This document shows positions 22,156 through 31,759 of a stretch of 64,000 nt of DNA, piece by piece. The stretch comes from Oscarella lobularis (lineage: Eukaryota; Porifera; Homoscleromorpha; Homosclerophorida; Oscarellidae), in contig NC_089182.1 of NCBI RefSeq assembly GCF_947507565.1, positions 1,364,001-1,428,000 of the forward strand, read 5' to 3'. The position numbers were made by a program, and so were the translations under genes. Position 1 is the first letter of the stretch; each line of letters opens with the position of its first letter. The notes under the pieces were generated by a model. That model made no database searches. It worked only from the letters and a program-made list of their open reading frames with translations, and was not told where the DNA came from.

Positions 22156-25100
22156 GTGATGTCCAACGCTTGCGATCGGTGCGATCGCTCGTACAAGAGC
22201 ACAAAAGCTCTCAATCTCCACCGACGAACGGCCCACGACCTCCAGGCCTTCTCCTCGGGCCGGTTTATCTGTCATCTTGGCTGCAAAAACACGTCGTTCC
22301 GCCGAGTCGCTGATTTAGTGACCCATTCGGCCAAAGAGCACGAATACGATCTAGGCAAAGCAGATTAAAAGTAATATCGGCCTTCATGTGTCCTTTCTGT
22401 AGGCGTGAAAAACGAAAATTTTAAAAATTCTGATGAATTTCTGTTTTGGAAAGCATCTGTCGAGAGCTCCAGCCGATGCCACTATAAAAAGGAGACGTCT
22501 GATAAAGGCAAACAGTTACCATGCTCGAGATAATTGACTTTTATTAATACATACTGTGTATAGTGATAAAGGACAAAACCGTGAAGTACTTTGTGTGCAG
22601 TGGTGACGTTGAAGCTCAGAAGAACACCTGGAAGAAACGGAAAACCGACCAGAAACGTCCTGGAAAGGCAATGAGGGAGTCGGTGAAAATCAATGGAGTC
22701 TGCCTAGCTTGATTGACGGCCACTTTCTCAAAAGAAGGAACTGTTTGAGTTTGGTACCTCCCCCACCACACTGGCCACGACCCAGAAAAGGATTCTTTGG
22801 CACATCTTCCTCTGCCAGAAAACATCAAAGAGAAAATTAAAATAAAAGGCTCTCAGGGAGTACCGATTTCTCGCATTATTGAATGTGCACCGTTGATTTT
22901 GAAGAGTACCAGTCCTGGGTATACTAATCCATGTACATAATAGATAGATATACAGGAAAGTGTTGGTAATTGAACAAAAAGAGACGGCCAAGAAGAGCTA
23001 AAACGACAGCATTACGTGACAAAGCAAGACTGCAGAAATCTCGTTAAGCCATTCGTCGACGTGTCCCTCGGAATCCGGAATCCGGACGACGCTGCATCTT
23101 TCCACACTATTGTAAACGAGCTGTCGTCAGAGGAGTACTGTCCAGTGACCATCTACAAACCTTATGGAACTGCTCCCACTGATGAGATGCTAGCCTCTGG
23201 GCTCCAGCTCTCTGCTGATTCTCTAGTCTTTGGTCTGATGACCAAGACGCAGAGAGAGGCTCTGATTGACTACGGCAAAACCATTCTGTGCTTAGACAGC
23301 ACTCACAAAGTGACACAGTATGACAATTTCAAACTGCTGACTCTTATGACCTGTGACCATTATGGAGAAGGTAAGCATACATTAATATTGGTAAATAATG
23401 TTCAAACATATTAATTTGGCCGTGGAAAAATACATCACATAATTAATTACAGAATTAATTATTTAATTTAATTTAATTTTTAATTATCTTAATTAAATAA
23501 TACTAAATTAATAAGTATTTATTACAACAAACCCTTATTATATGCTTACATAGTCTTATTAGTTACATTGATATTAACTATTTTGTTCCAAACCTTTGTT
23601 TTGAAGGAGTTGCCGTTGCTTGGTGTATTACCAACAAAGAAACTGTGGAACATTTGACAGCTTTTCTCAGAGCATTCTTGCATTAGTTCATGGCATCACC
23701 TTCAGCTGCATTATGACCGATGATGGTATTATCTAAGAAACGTCATAACTGACTTGAAGACTGTCTTCTGTTAGACTGGGCAGTCTCAACAACTATCGGA
23801 AGAATTTTTGGGTCTCAAACAAAGCACCTTCTCTGTCGTTGGCACGTTGAACGGTAGAGAGCAGTAGACATTATACAAATTCTGCAGTATCGCCGCGTAG
23901 ATCCTGGAAAAGAGCCCTGTTTTCAAAAGTCAGTCCTCCTGAGAGAGAAAACATAAGGCTGGTTGACGGCATTAATTGAAGAGACTGACCAGGGCAAATT
24001 CCAGCAGCTCCTGACCAATTTCGAGTGTTACTGCCAGACAACTGAACCTGCATTCTTCAAATACTTCCATGCCACCTACAGTAACCGACCTGAAAAATGG
24101 GCATTATGCTGCAGGGACTTCGACCACTCAGACACTGACACCAACATGTTTGTGGAGAGGTAGATGAGATATAAATAGTTGCTTGATATCAGTAACACCG
24201 CCTCATCAGTTTCCACAACAAACTGAAGCATAACCCATCGTATTTCAACGGACACAGAAACCGTCGGTGTGACGTCCTGTTGAACACATTGCTAAAATTC
24301 GAGAAGGATCAGTACTTTGCCATTCTTCAAAAACGGGAGAAAATGAAGGTGAATGCCAAAATGGCAAAGGAAAGTCGTCGTCACAAACGGGGCATGGAAA
24401 TTCCTTCAGAAAACATCATGGTTAGACATTACACAATATATAAGTACTTCATTTCAATTCTTTTAATGATCCTGCAGTGCGTTCAACCTTATGTGTGGAC
24501 AGTGAAATCCCAGAGTGGAGTAGAACAGTACGAAGTGAAGAAAGTCGACGATTGTTCTCAGGAGAACTGCAAGACGTCCCGTCTCAAGTGCTGCATAGAA
24601 GAGGCCTGCAGATTTCTTTGCAGGGACATGTATACGTGCACTTGCCCTGACTACAAATAGGGTCATCTCTGCAAGCACGTCCACGCCGTCCATCGGATGA
24701 ACAAAAAGGCTGACGAGAATGAGTGGATGGAACTGGAGAGACTTCTGTCTGAAAATAGAGTAGAAGTGTCACCCCCAGTGTCACCCCCAGTGTCACCCCC
24801 AGTGTCACCCCCACCGTTCCAACTCGAAGCTCTCAAGGCACGTAGTGGTAATAAGGCTACATTAATTCCTGAACAATCAGAGAAGCAGATTAATCGTAAG
24901 AGGATATTTTTATGCTAACCTCAGTAATTGTATGTGCTATTTAGGAAAATGGCAAAAATTCAAGACAGCATGACGGAATTGGAGCGCCTTGTGCAAAAGT
25001 CAACCGTTGGTCCATCTCTGCCATACATTGAGGAGCTCATGGCCTCCGCCGTATCGGTTGCAAAGGCGTCTCAGGCAGCGGAGAGTCAAGCAGATCCTCA

Positions 25101-26391
25101 ACCGTTTCCTGGGAAGAATTTCAGCTCCGACATCGCTTTCCAGAAAGGCAGAAATCAAAGAGGAAAAGAGGGCAAAAACCTTTGAGGTTGAATCTCACAG
25201 AACAGTTCTGCTATACACAAATTTATTTGTAAACATAATTATAATTAAAGTAATAATAATAAAAATAAATAATAAAAAATAAATATTAATAGTGAATATT
25301 AATGCTAATTAAATATTAACAATTATTATTCTGAATATAGTAATGACAGTAATATAATAATAATGTCATTTTCCTAGGCGACAAAAGACGCAGGCTAAAA
25401 GGCCCGCCTTGGAATCATTCTTTCTTGCCAATCCTAAGAAAAATGGTTAGACAAATTAAATGCAATTTTTTGGTTACTATTGAATGCATTTCAGAAGGTG
25501 CAAAGGAGAAAAAACTGTCAGGGGGAACCACCTTCTTCTAACGGTTCTTCATCGCCGGTCCTTAATGAGGAAAATGATCGAGGATATGATGAATGGCTAC
25601 TTGCTACCAGTGCCAGGCTGCCCATCACTGCCTATCCCACAGCTACGCCAAGCGGAAAAGCCGCCTGAGAAACCCACAGGAATCAAAATCCTTCCGCAAT
25701 GTCTTCGTCTGAAGAACCGTACCGGGAAGGTCGTCATCGGGGACGGAAATTGCCTCTTTCGTGCATTGTCCATTCAACTGTTCAACCACGAACTTCTGTA
25801 CACTCGCCTGAGGGCAATCCTCGCTCTCTGCCAGAAAGAAAATCCCCAATGGTATTCGGCAATATTGGGAGGACAAGGCAATTTCCTAACTGAACATGTG
25901 GCAAAAATGGAGAGAAACGGTACATGGGGCACACAGGTCAGTCAATTATTCCTTTAATTACAGCAAATAAACTTTATATAAGATACTTTAATTAATAATT
26001 ATTTAACACTTATAATGTTAACCATAAGTACCAAATAATTTCTAAACAGTCTAGTTAGAGTGCGATTTACGTAATATAAGTATGGTTTCGTTTGTAGGTT
26101 GAGCTGCAGGCGGCAGCAGATCTCTTTGGAAAGCCTGTGTACGTTGCCTCACCGCATCCTGTGACGAAAGCTTTTGGCTGGATGGTGTTCACTCCGCAAA
26201 GCAGCAGTTTCGAGAGCACCACGAAGGAGTTGGTCGCCGGCATCACCCACCTTCACTATACTGTCGACCACATTGAAGTGGCTCACACCGGATGCCATTA
26301 CGACGCTGTTATGAGCAAAAACGGCGAAAAACTGCCCCAGCCCGACTTACGATTTGGCCAGGAAGGGCCCTCTCACGAATTCGTCGTCAAA
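22156..26391 (+). pseudogene. C2H2 / FLYWCH-like / MULE transposase / SWIM / OTU protease polyprotein, partly decayed
   Basis: Exon 1 (22156-22365) has two zinc-finger-like motifs (CDRCDRSYKSTKALNLHRR; CHLGCKNTSFRRVADLVTH). After short introns follow a FLYWCH/GCM-like part (KYFVCSGDVEAQKN, HHTGHDPEKDSLAHLPLP, GSQGVPISRIIE) and the MULE core: LIDYGKTILCLDSTHKVTQY (D1, 23260-23320), GVAVAWCITNKETVEH after an intron of about 240 bp, CIMTDD (D2, about 23711, frame-shifted), TKHLLCRWHVERW. A SWIM finger CTCPDYK(stop)GHLCKHVHAVH lies at 24640-24690. The C-terminal OTU domain has GDGNCLFRALS (25740-25770) and CHYDAV (about 26295), the Cys and His of OTU proteases. In-frame TGA/TAG and frameshifts hit the MULE and SWIM parts; the OTU part is nearly clean. 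Whether all modules are one mRNA is inferred from strand, spacing and splice-like borders. Confidence 0.75.
24766..24809 (+). repeat. Short 12-bp coding repeat
   Basis: Three to four copies of gtgtcacccccagtgtcaccc-type 12-bp units encode SPPV repeats just after the SWIM finger of the MULE gene, a probable flexible linker. Confidence 0.85.
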
Positions 26392-27373
26392 TGAAGTCTA
26401 CGCACGTCTTCGCGGCACGACTCGCACGTTTGACGCACATTGCCACGCCTCTTACGTTCATGCTCATGCTTTCTAATAAGGTTATTGCCGTTCCATTCCT
26501 TGATATAACAGGATTCCCTCTGACAGTAAGTCTAGCTGTGCCTCGATTATGAGGTGATCATTAGCTTCTTTCTGGAACCCCGGCTTTGCGGTGTAGAAAT
26601 GCACGTAGTCGCGCAGCGTTCTCTCCGATGGGAGGCGCATAAAACCCGACGTGCGAGCGGCAGTGTAGGCAGCAGACGAAAGCATTTTCAAGTTCAGCGC
26701 CCACCTTATCATCATTGGGTGCCAACGCATTCCACGACTTTCGTGAAGTCGTGCCGCCTTCTTCTGTTCTTCCCAAAACAACCGCATATAAGTGAAATCA
26801 ATTTAAAGCGCAAGGAGTATTATTACACCACATACTGAAAAGATCCAGTGGGAAAATCCTCTTCAATGGCAGACGTTTTCTTGTCTATAATGTCTACCAG
26901 GTTGTCGTGTAGACGATCGCTGACAACGCCGCAAGACTCAACGGAATTCACTATCGTCGATGTTAGGGGTCGAATGCGCCTCTGGTCACTCTTCTTCTTT
27001 TTAGCCAACTCGAGCAGCTTCTTCGCTCTTTGTGGGGTTTCCAAAGAGGAGTTAGGCCCAAACTTTGACTTTAGCACGGAACTGGAGATGCGCCTCTTCA
27101 CCATCCAGCTCGCCTCTTCGCACACGCCGAATGTCAAAATAACGCGCGTCAGGATTTCCTGCCTGAACAATGGCGAAAGTAATTACAGTAACTTGGACGT
27201 ACCAGGGCAGACGTGGAGCGTTTCCACAGTTTCGATCAGCGCGTCCTCTGAATCCGCTAGCATAGCGGGCTTCATCAAAAAACCTCGGACGTAGACGTCG
27301 CCTTTTTCAGCAGATGCTATGGGTAATTCTCGTAGGGACTCCTCCTTGGGCAATGTCTGCTTCGATCCGGCTA

Positions 27374-28889
27374 CCGCATTCCCTCACCTAAAAGCGCATG
27401 CGCTTATATGCGAATTTGGTAAGCGCATGCGCTTATATCTCGGGCAGAGGCGCATGCGCTTTTAGGCGGGGGACAATCTGCTTCCGCGAGCCATCTTCAA
27501 GTCCGAAATGCATCGTCGCTCGTACTCGCTCGAATTCAAGAGAAGGGTCATTCTTTCGCTGGAAGCAAATGGAGGGAACGTGTCGAAGACGGCAAAAGAG
27601 CACGGTGTGCATCGCCGTGTTGTCCAGCGATGGAATCAGCAGAAAGAAAGTTTGTCTGACGCCGCTAAATCGCGTGATACGTCTACAAGGAAGCGAAGAC
27701 GCCTATCTCGTTCAAGTTCAATCGCTTGCAAATTTCCTGATGTCGAGGCGGCCTTGGTTGAATGGATCAAAATGTGTCGAGATGATCGAATCACAGTAGA
27801 CGGCTCTTTTGTGCTGTTGCCTCACAGGGGCAAAAAGTTCCTCCTAATAGTAGAGAACTTGCAGTGAATTTTGTAGAAGAGTGCGGTAAAGCCTGCGCAG
27901 AAAAACGCTACCCCCTCTACGGCATTGCTGAAACGCCACTCTGGTTTGACATGCCAGCAAACCGCACCATTGATTTTCGAGGGGTTAAAACAGTCGCATC
28001 AAAAACCACTGGCAAAGAGAAATTTTGCGCTACACTGTCGTGCTCGCTGCGTTTGCTGATGGTAGCAAACTTCCTCCCATGATCATCTTCAAGGGACTAA
28101 AAAGAATTCCTAAAGTTCAATTTCCTGCTGGCGTGGTTGTCCAAGTTTCTAAAGGTGGGTCTATGACAACAGAACTTCTTCTTTTCTGGCTTGAAAATGT
28201 CTGGAGACGCCGAAAAAACTCACTTTTTCGTTCTCCTGCACTTCTGATACTAGACCGTCATGCTAGTCACCTCCATCGCGATGTTCTCTCAGCTATGTCA
28301 CAACAGCATCAAACGAGGGCCTTGTTCGTTCCACCTGGCATGACACCAATTCTCCAGCCATGTGACGTGTCATGGAATAAACCCTTCAAAGATGCTATGA
28401 GAAGGAAATGGAAGACGTGGCTCGTTGAAGGCGAAAAAGAATACACAAGAGCCGGAAACAGGAGGTCTGCATCCTACAAGCAAGTCGCCGAGTGGGTTGA
28501 AGAGTGTTGGAAGGACTTGGATAGCGACATCGTTGCACGGTCGTTTGTGCATTGTGGCATTGTAAAGGTGCCAGAGGAAGAGAACCCTGTTTATCATCAT
28601 CGCCTTCAGCAAATCATTCTGGACAAGAACCAGACGAAGAGAGCAGTGAAAGCTCAGAGTCAGAAAGCGACTTGGAATTCGAAACTCTGAGCGAATCTGA
28701 AGATGATTAGACGCGCACTTTCAAAGTTAGAAACTTTTGCTTTTGATGTGGCAGTGGTCTCCGTAAAATAAAAGGTAAATCAAAATAGCGCATGCGCCTA
28801 TAAGTGAAATAAACACAGCTAATTACAAAAACTTGAAAAAGACAGTATCTATCTTATAAGCGCATGCGCTTTTATGTGAGGGAATACGG
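27374..28889 (+). mobile_element. pogo-type transposon with palindromic subterminal repeats (element C)
   Basis: TIRs: the left end 27374 starts CCGCATTCCCTCACCTAAAA and the right end at 28889 reads, reversed, CCGTATTCCCTCACATAAAA. TA flanks both (27372-27373, 28890-28891). Length 1516 bp. The 12-bp palindrome agcgcatgcgct, or a one-base variant, occurs five times, all near the ends: about 27393, 27422, 27449, 28788 and 28859. The element holds one transposase gene and no HIRAN gene. It lies 5' of the P-like transposase exons and may have landed in that element. Confidence 0.92.
27508..28690 (+). pseudogene. pogo-type DDE_1 transposase of element C
   Basis: ATG 27508 opens a BrkDBD-like helix-turn-helix (MHRRSYSLEFKRRVILSLEA, SKTAKEHGVHRRVVQRW). 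The core reads GIAETPLWFDMPANRTID, then VLAAFADGSKLPPMIIFKGL, LLILDRHASHLHRD and TPILQPCDVSWNKPFKDA. Family members usually have NMDETP at the first motif; here the Asp codon reads GCT (Ala) at about 27926, so the first catalytic residue is lost. Frameshifts occur near 27835 and 28030. From 28025 to 28690 the frame is open. The gene is related to that of element B but clearly diverged. Confidence 0.82.
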
Positions 28890-28891
28890 TA

Positions 28892-29814
28892 AGCAGCACG
28901 CAGTCGTCAAGCGCCAGACGATGCCATGAATGGACGCTGCAGCGGAAAGGCATGGCATGATGCAACAGCATCAGCACATGTGTACCTGACATCGACCGTC
29001 GAAGGATTTGGGGTTTTGGCAGCTTTCCGAGTTCCTTTTCTTCGAGAGAACCGTAAATGCCGTGGCATACCTACAGTTTAATAAGTGTCACAAAAAGTCC
29101 AAAAAGGAGGCGATTGGAAACTTTTTCACGACCGTGACTGCCGCAGTTCGCTACAAACAACATCGACGAAGCGATCAAACTACCAACACCGTGGTGAAAT
29201 GGATTGGCAACTCGGCTACATGTCCCACCGTTATGCCTGAGAAGCCACGCCTATTCTTAGACAAAAACGGCGGCAAATGGCAATGGCGTCACCGAAACCC
29301 TTCTAACCAAGCGCATTACACGCGCCGATGACCTATCTTAACCTCAGTGAAGCGTAGGTGGAGCCCAGAACAATTATGTAGATGTAGGACGTCACCCCGT
29401 TTACCGAGTAGGCGTACGCGTGCTTCCATAGCCGCCGGCACTACTTCGGCGTCATTCGAACAACATCTCACCTTTTATAAGAGATAAAGAACGTTCTTGC
29501 TTCGGAAGCGATTCTCAGAAAGAAATGAGAGAGGACGAATTCAGTCGAAGTATACGGGACAGGAAGCAAAGGAGCGAGACACAGTTGGAACAAACGCATA
29601 TACAAAAATCACGTGACAGCGGCTAGTTACCAATCCCTCTTCTCTGCTGTGACTAATAGAAATAAAATTTATTGGTTGAATAAAACAAATTAATTATACC
29701 CATCTTTAGAATGAGCAAACAAACAACTCCACCAGCTCATGATACATATTATGAGTTACCTCTTGTTTGCATTGGGCACAATTAAGCGCGAATTGAGAGG
29801 AAAGATGGCAAAGT
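28892..29814. other. No gene recognised
   Basis: An open frame at 29008-29331 (plus) is basic and has no domain I know. It could be a shadow of 5' parts of the P-like element on the other strand. A possible AATAAA occurs near 29660. Confidence 0.3.
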
Positions 29815-31700
29815 TCCATGAGACAAAATTCCTGACAAGTGGGAGTTGAGAATATCCCTGTCGACCTCCTAAACGACTGGTTGGATTTAATTGAAACCTT
29901 TCTCTTAAGTTTGCGGCGCCCCTCCCCATCATTTTGAAGGTAAATAAGTTGATATCAATAACTGCTTAACAGCGAATCGGCCCTTTATGGAACCATGGGC
30001 GTTCCAATAGACCAAATTCCTGACAAGTTCGAGTTGTGAGCATCCTTGTCTACCTCCAATAGAAGTAAATAAGTTCATATCAATAACGGTTAAGGAGATA
30101 ATAGGTGAATCACGGAACCGTCTATGTTCCAGTAGACCAAATTCCTGGCAAGTGCGAGTTGAGAACATCCCTGACTACCTCATAAACGACTGGTACCATT
30201 TAATTATGATACGATTTAATTAAAACTTTCTCTTAATGTGTTTCGGCACCGATCTTTCTCACTGTGAAACAATAAATAAGTTGATATAATAACTGTTAGG
30301 TGATAAATTGTGGAACTATGTGAGTTCCAGTAAACCAAATTCCTGACAAGTGGAAGTTGATATTATCCCAGTTTACGTCGTAAACGACTGGTTGGATTTA
30401 ATTGAATTGTTTCTGTTAAGTTTGGGCCCCACCATATCATTTTAAAGAAGTTAATAAATTGAGGCAAACGGTTAGATATAGAATGTACTGGCACACCTTC
30501 CCAAGAAGGCCTGCTACTACGTGGACTTTCAGTGGTTAGCAGCATTCCCACGGTGTATTTCGGGGGACTTTCACTAGATGAACGCACAGAGGCACCAGCG
30601 GAAGATGAGGCAGATACATCTAAAACGAATATTCAAAGCACGTAAGCAAGATGATGAGAATTAACCTGCGTCGTTTGAATCAGAAGAAGAGCTTCTACTA
30701 CGTGGACTTTCAGTGGTTGGCACAGAGGCACCATCATCTACATCTAATATTCAAAACACGTAAGCAAGATGATGAGAATAAACCTGCGTCGTTTGAATCA
30801 GATGACGAGCCTGAATCCCTTTTAGAACTTTTGGCTATGGACATGTCTAGAATAAAATGCCAGACATGAAAGGAAACGCAACCGAGGCCCCTTTCACCTT
30901 CAAAAGTTACTGCCTTCTTCAAACGTCTCCTTCGGTCGGCCATGACTTCAGTCGAAAACAGCGATCGAGAGAGATGTATCGTCTGCGCATGTCTTCGGGC
31001 CGCGAGCATACTTCGTGTAGTTGGCGCTAGCGCGCTTTTTATATCAATAGCAAGCAGGAGATAATCTGCGTACCATTGAACCATGTGAGTTCCAGTAGAC
31101 CAAATTCCTGACTAGTTCGAGTTGAGAACATCCTTTTCTCTCCTATATACTACTTGTTTAAATTTATTGAAAGTTTCTCTTAAGTTTAGAGCCCCTCCTC
31201 ATCATTTTGAAGACGTAAATAAGTTGATATCAGAAGCGGTTGAGGAGATAATCGGCAATTCATGGAACCATGTGAGTTCCAGTAGACCAAATTCCTTACA
31301 AGTGCGAGTTGAGAACATCCCTGACTACCTCCTAAACGACTTGCACTATCTAATTGAAACTTTTCTTAAAAGGTTGGGGCGCCCCTAACCCTCATTATTT
31401 AGAAGTATTATCATGGACAAAATCGACGATTTATGGAACCACGTGAGTTCCAGTAGACAAAATTCCTGACAAGTGGGAGTTGAGAATATCCCTGTCGACC
31501 TCCTAAACGACTGGTTGGATTTAGTTGTTTTCTTTTAAATTTACAGCGCTCCTCCCCATCATTTTGAAGAAGTAAACAAATGTATATCAATAACGGTTTA
31601 GCAGAGAATCGGCGATTCATTGAACCATCTGAGTTCCAATAGACCAAATTCTTGACAAGTTGGAGTGGAGAACATCCTTGTCTACCTCCAATAGTAGTTA
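29815..31700 (+). repeat. About 188-bp satellite-like tandem repeat, eight diverged copies, interrupted
   Basis: The core gaccaaattcctgacaagtg followed by cgagttgagaacatcc recurs at about 29822, 30012, 30138, 30333, 31097, 31284, 31456 and 31640. Neighbouring copies are mostly 172-195 bp apart; one gap is 126 bp, and the 764-bp gap holds an unrelated insert (30440-31080). Other shared blocks are taaacgactggttggattta, cccctccccatcattttgaa and ggaaccatgtgagttccagt. Minus-strand frames repeatedly read RNLVYWN.HGSI, but stops break them, so coding is doubtful. Confidence 0.85.
30500..30870 (+). repeat. Duplicated exon-like block within the satellite region
   Basis: Two copies of ctactacgtggactttcagtgg (about 30510 and 30696) are each followed by a copy of cacgtaagcaagatgatgag (about 30638 and 30757). 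In frame the block reads LLLRGLSVVGTEAPSSTSNI up to a possible donor (acgtaagc), and the second copy continues to FESDDEPESLLELLAMDMSR and a stop. It looks like a partly duplicated acidic coding block of an unknown gene. Confidence 0.6.
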
Positions 31701-31759
31701 ATAAATTAACATCAATATTTAAAGACTCAACCGGAAGAATCGCACGCTGGTTAATGATA

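Larger units (their letters stand above)
22014..26516 (+). mobile_element. Mutator-like element (MULE) carrying SWIM and OTU domains
   Basis: TIRs of at least 26 bp: left 22014 begins GAATCCTGTTATATCAAGGA, and the right end at 26516 reads the same in reverse complement. A 10-bp direct repeat cctctgacag flanks it (22004-22013 and 26517-26526), within the 8-11 bp range of Mutator target duplications. Length 4503 bp. It contains one long multi-exon gene on the plus strand and lies in a coding exon of the P-like transposase (20760-27330). TIR symmetry plus the duplication fix the borders precisely. Confidence 0.95.
20760..27330 (-). pseudogene. P-element/THAP9-like transposase, split by a MULE insertion
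   Basis: Downstream (left) part, 20990-22003: LVDEMKVREDIFFDKHSGDV, VGLDYLGEFNNTLADF, LKFPYAHFPTTGK, then TSDGAARNRLFFRQH, FFSDVPHLIKTNRNC, WKHIRDLYDRC, GLSVLPKLKLEHVDL, RMRVDLAAQV and AEETAKFLRVFDRMFDCLN. This is the RNase H-like core of P-element/THAP9 transposases, with candidate catalytic D in VDEMK and TSDGA. Upstream (right) part, 26527-27330: FWEEQKKAARLHESRGMRW, PSERTLRDYVHFYTA, IIEAQLDLLSE. The MULE at 22014-26516 separates them; omitting it joins DLLSE directly to AQRHVVLLVDEMK in frame. Several internal frameshifts show that the gene was or became inactive. A THAP domain was not located. Confidence 0.75.

Noticed and set aside
29815-31700. CRISPR-like direct repeats
   Set aside because: The period is about 188 bp, the units are diverged along their full length, and the DNA is eukaryotic with introns; this is a satellite-like array.
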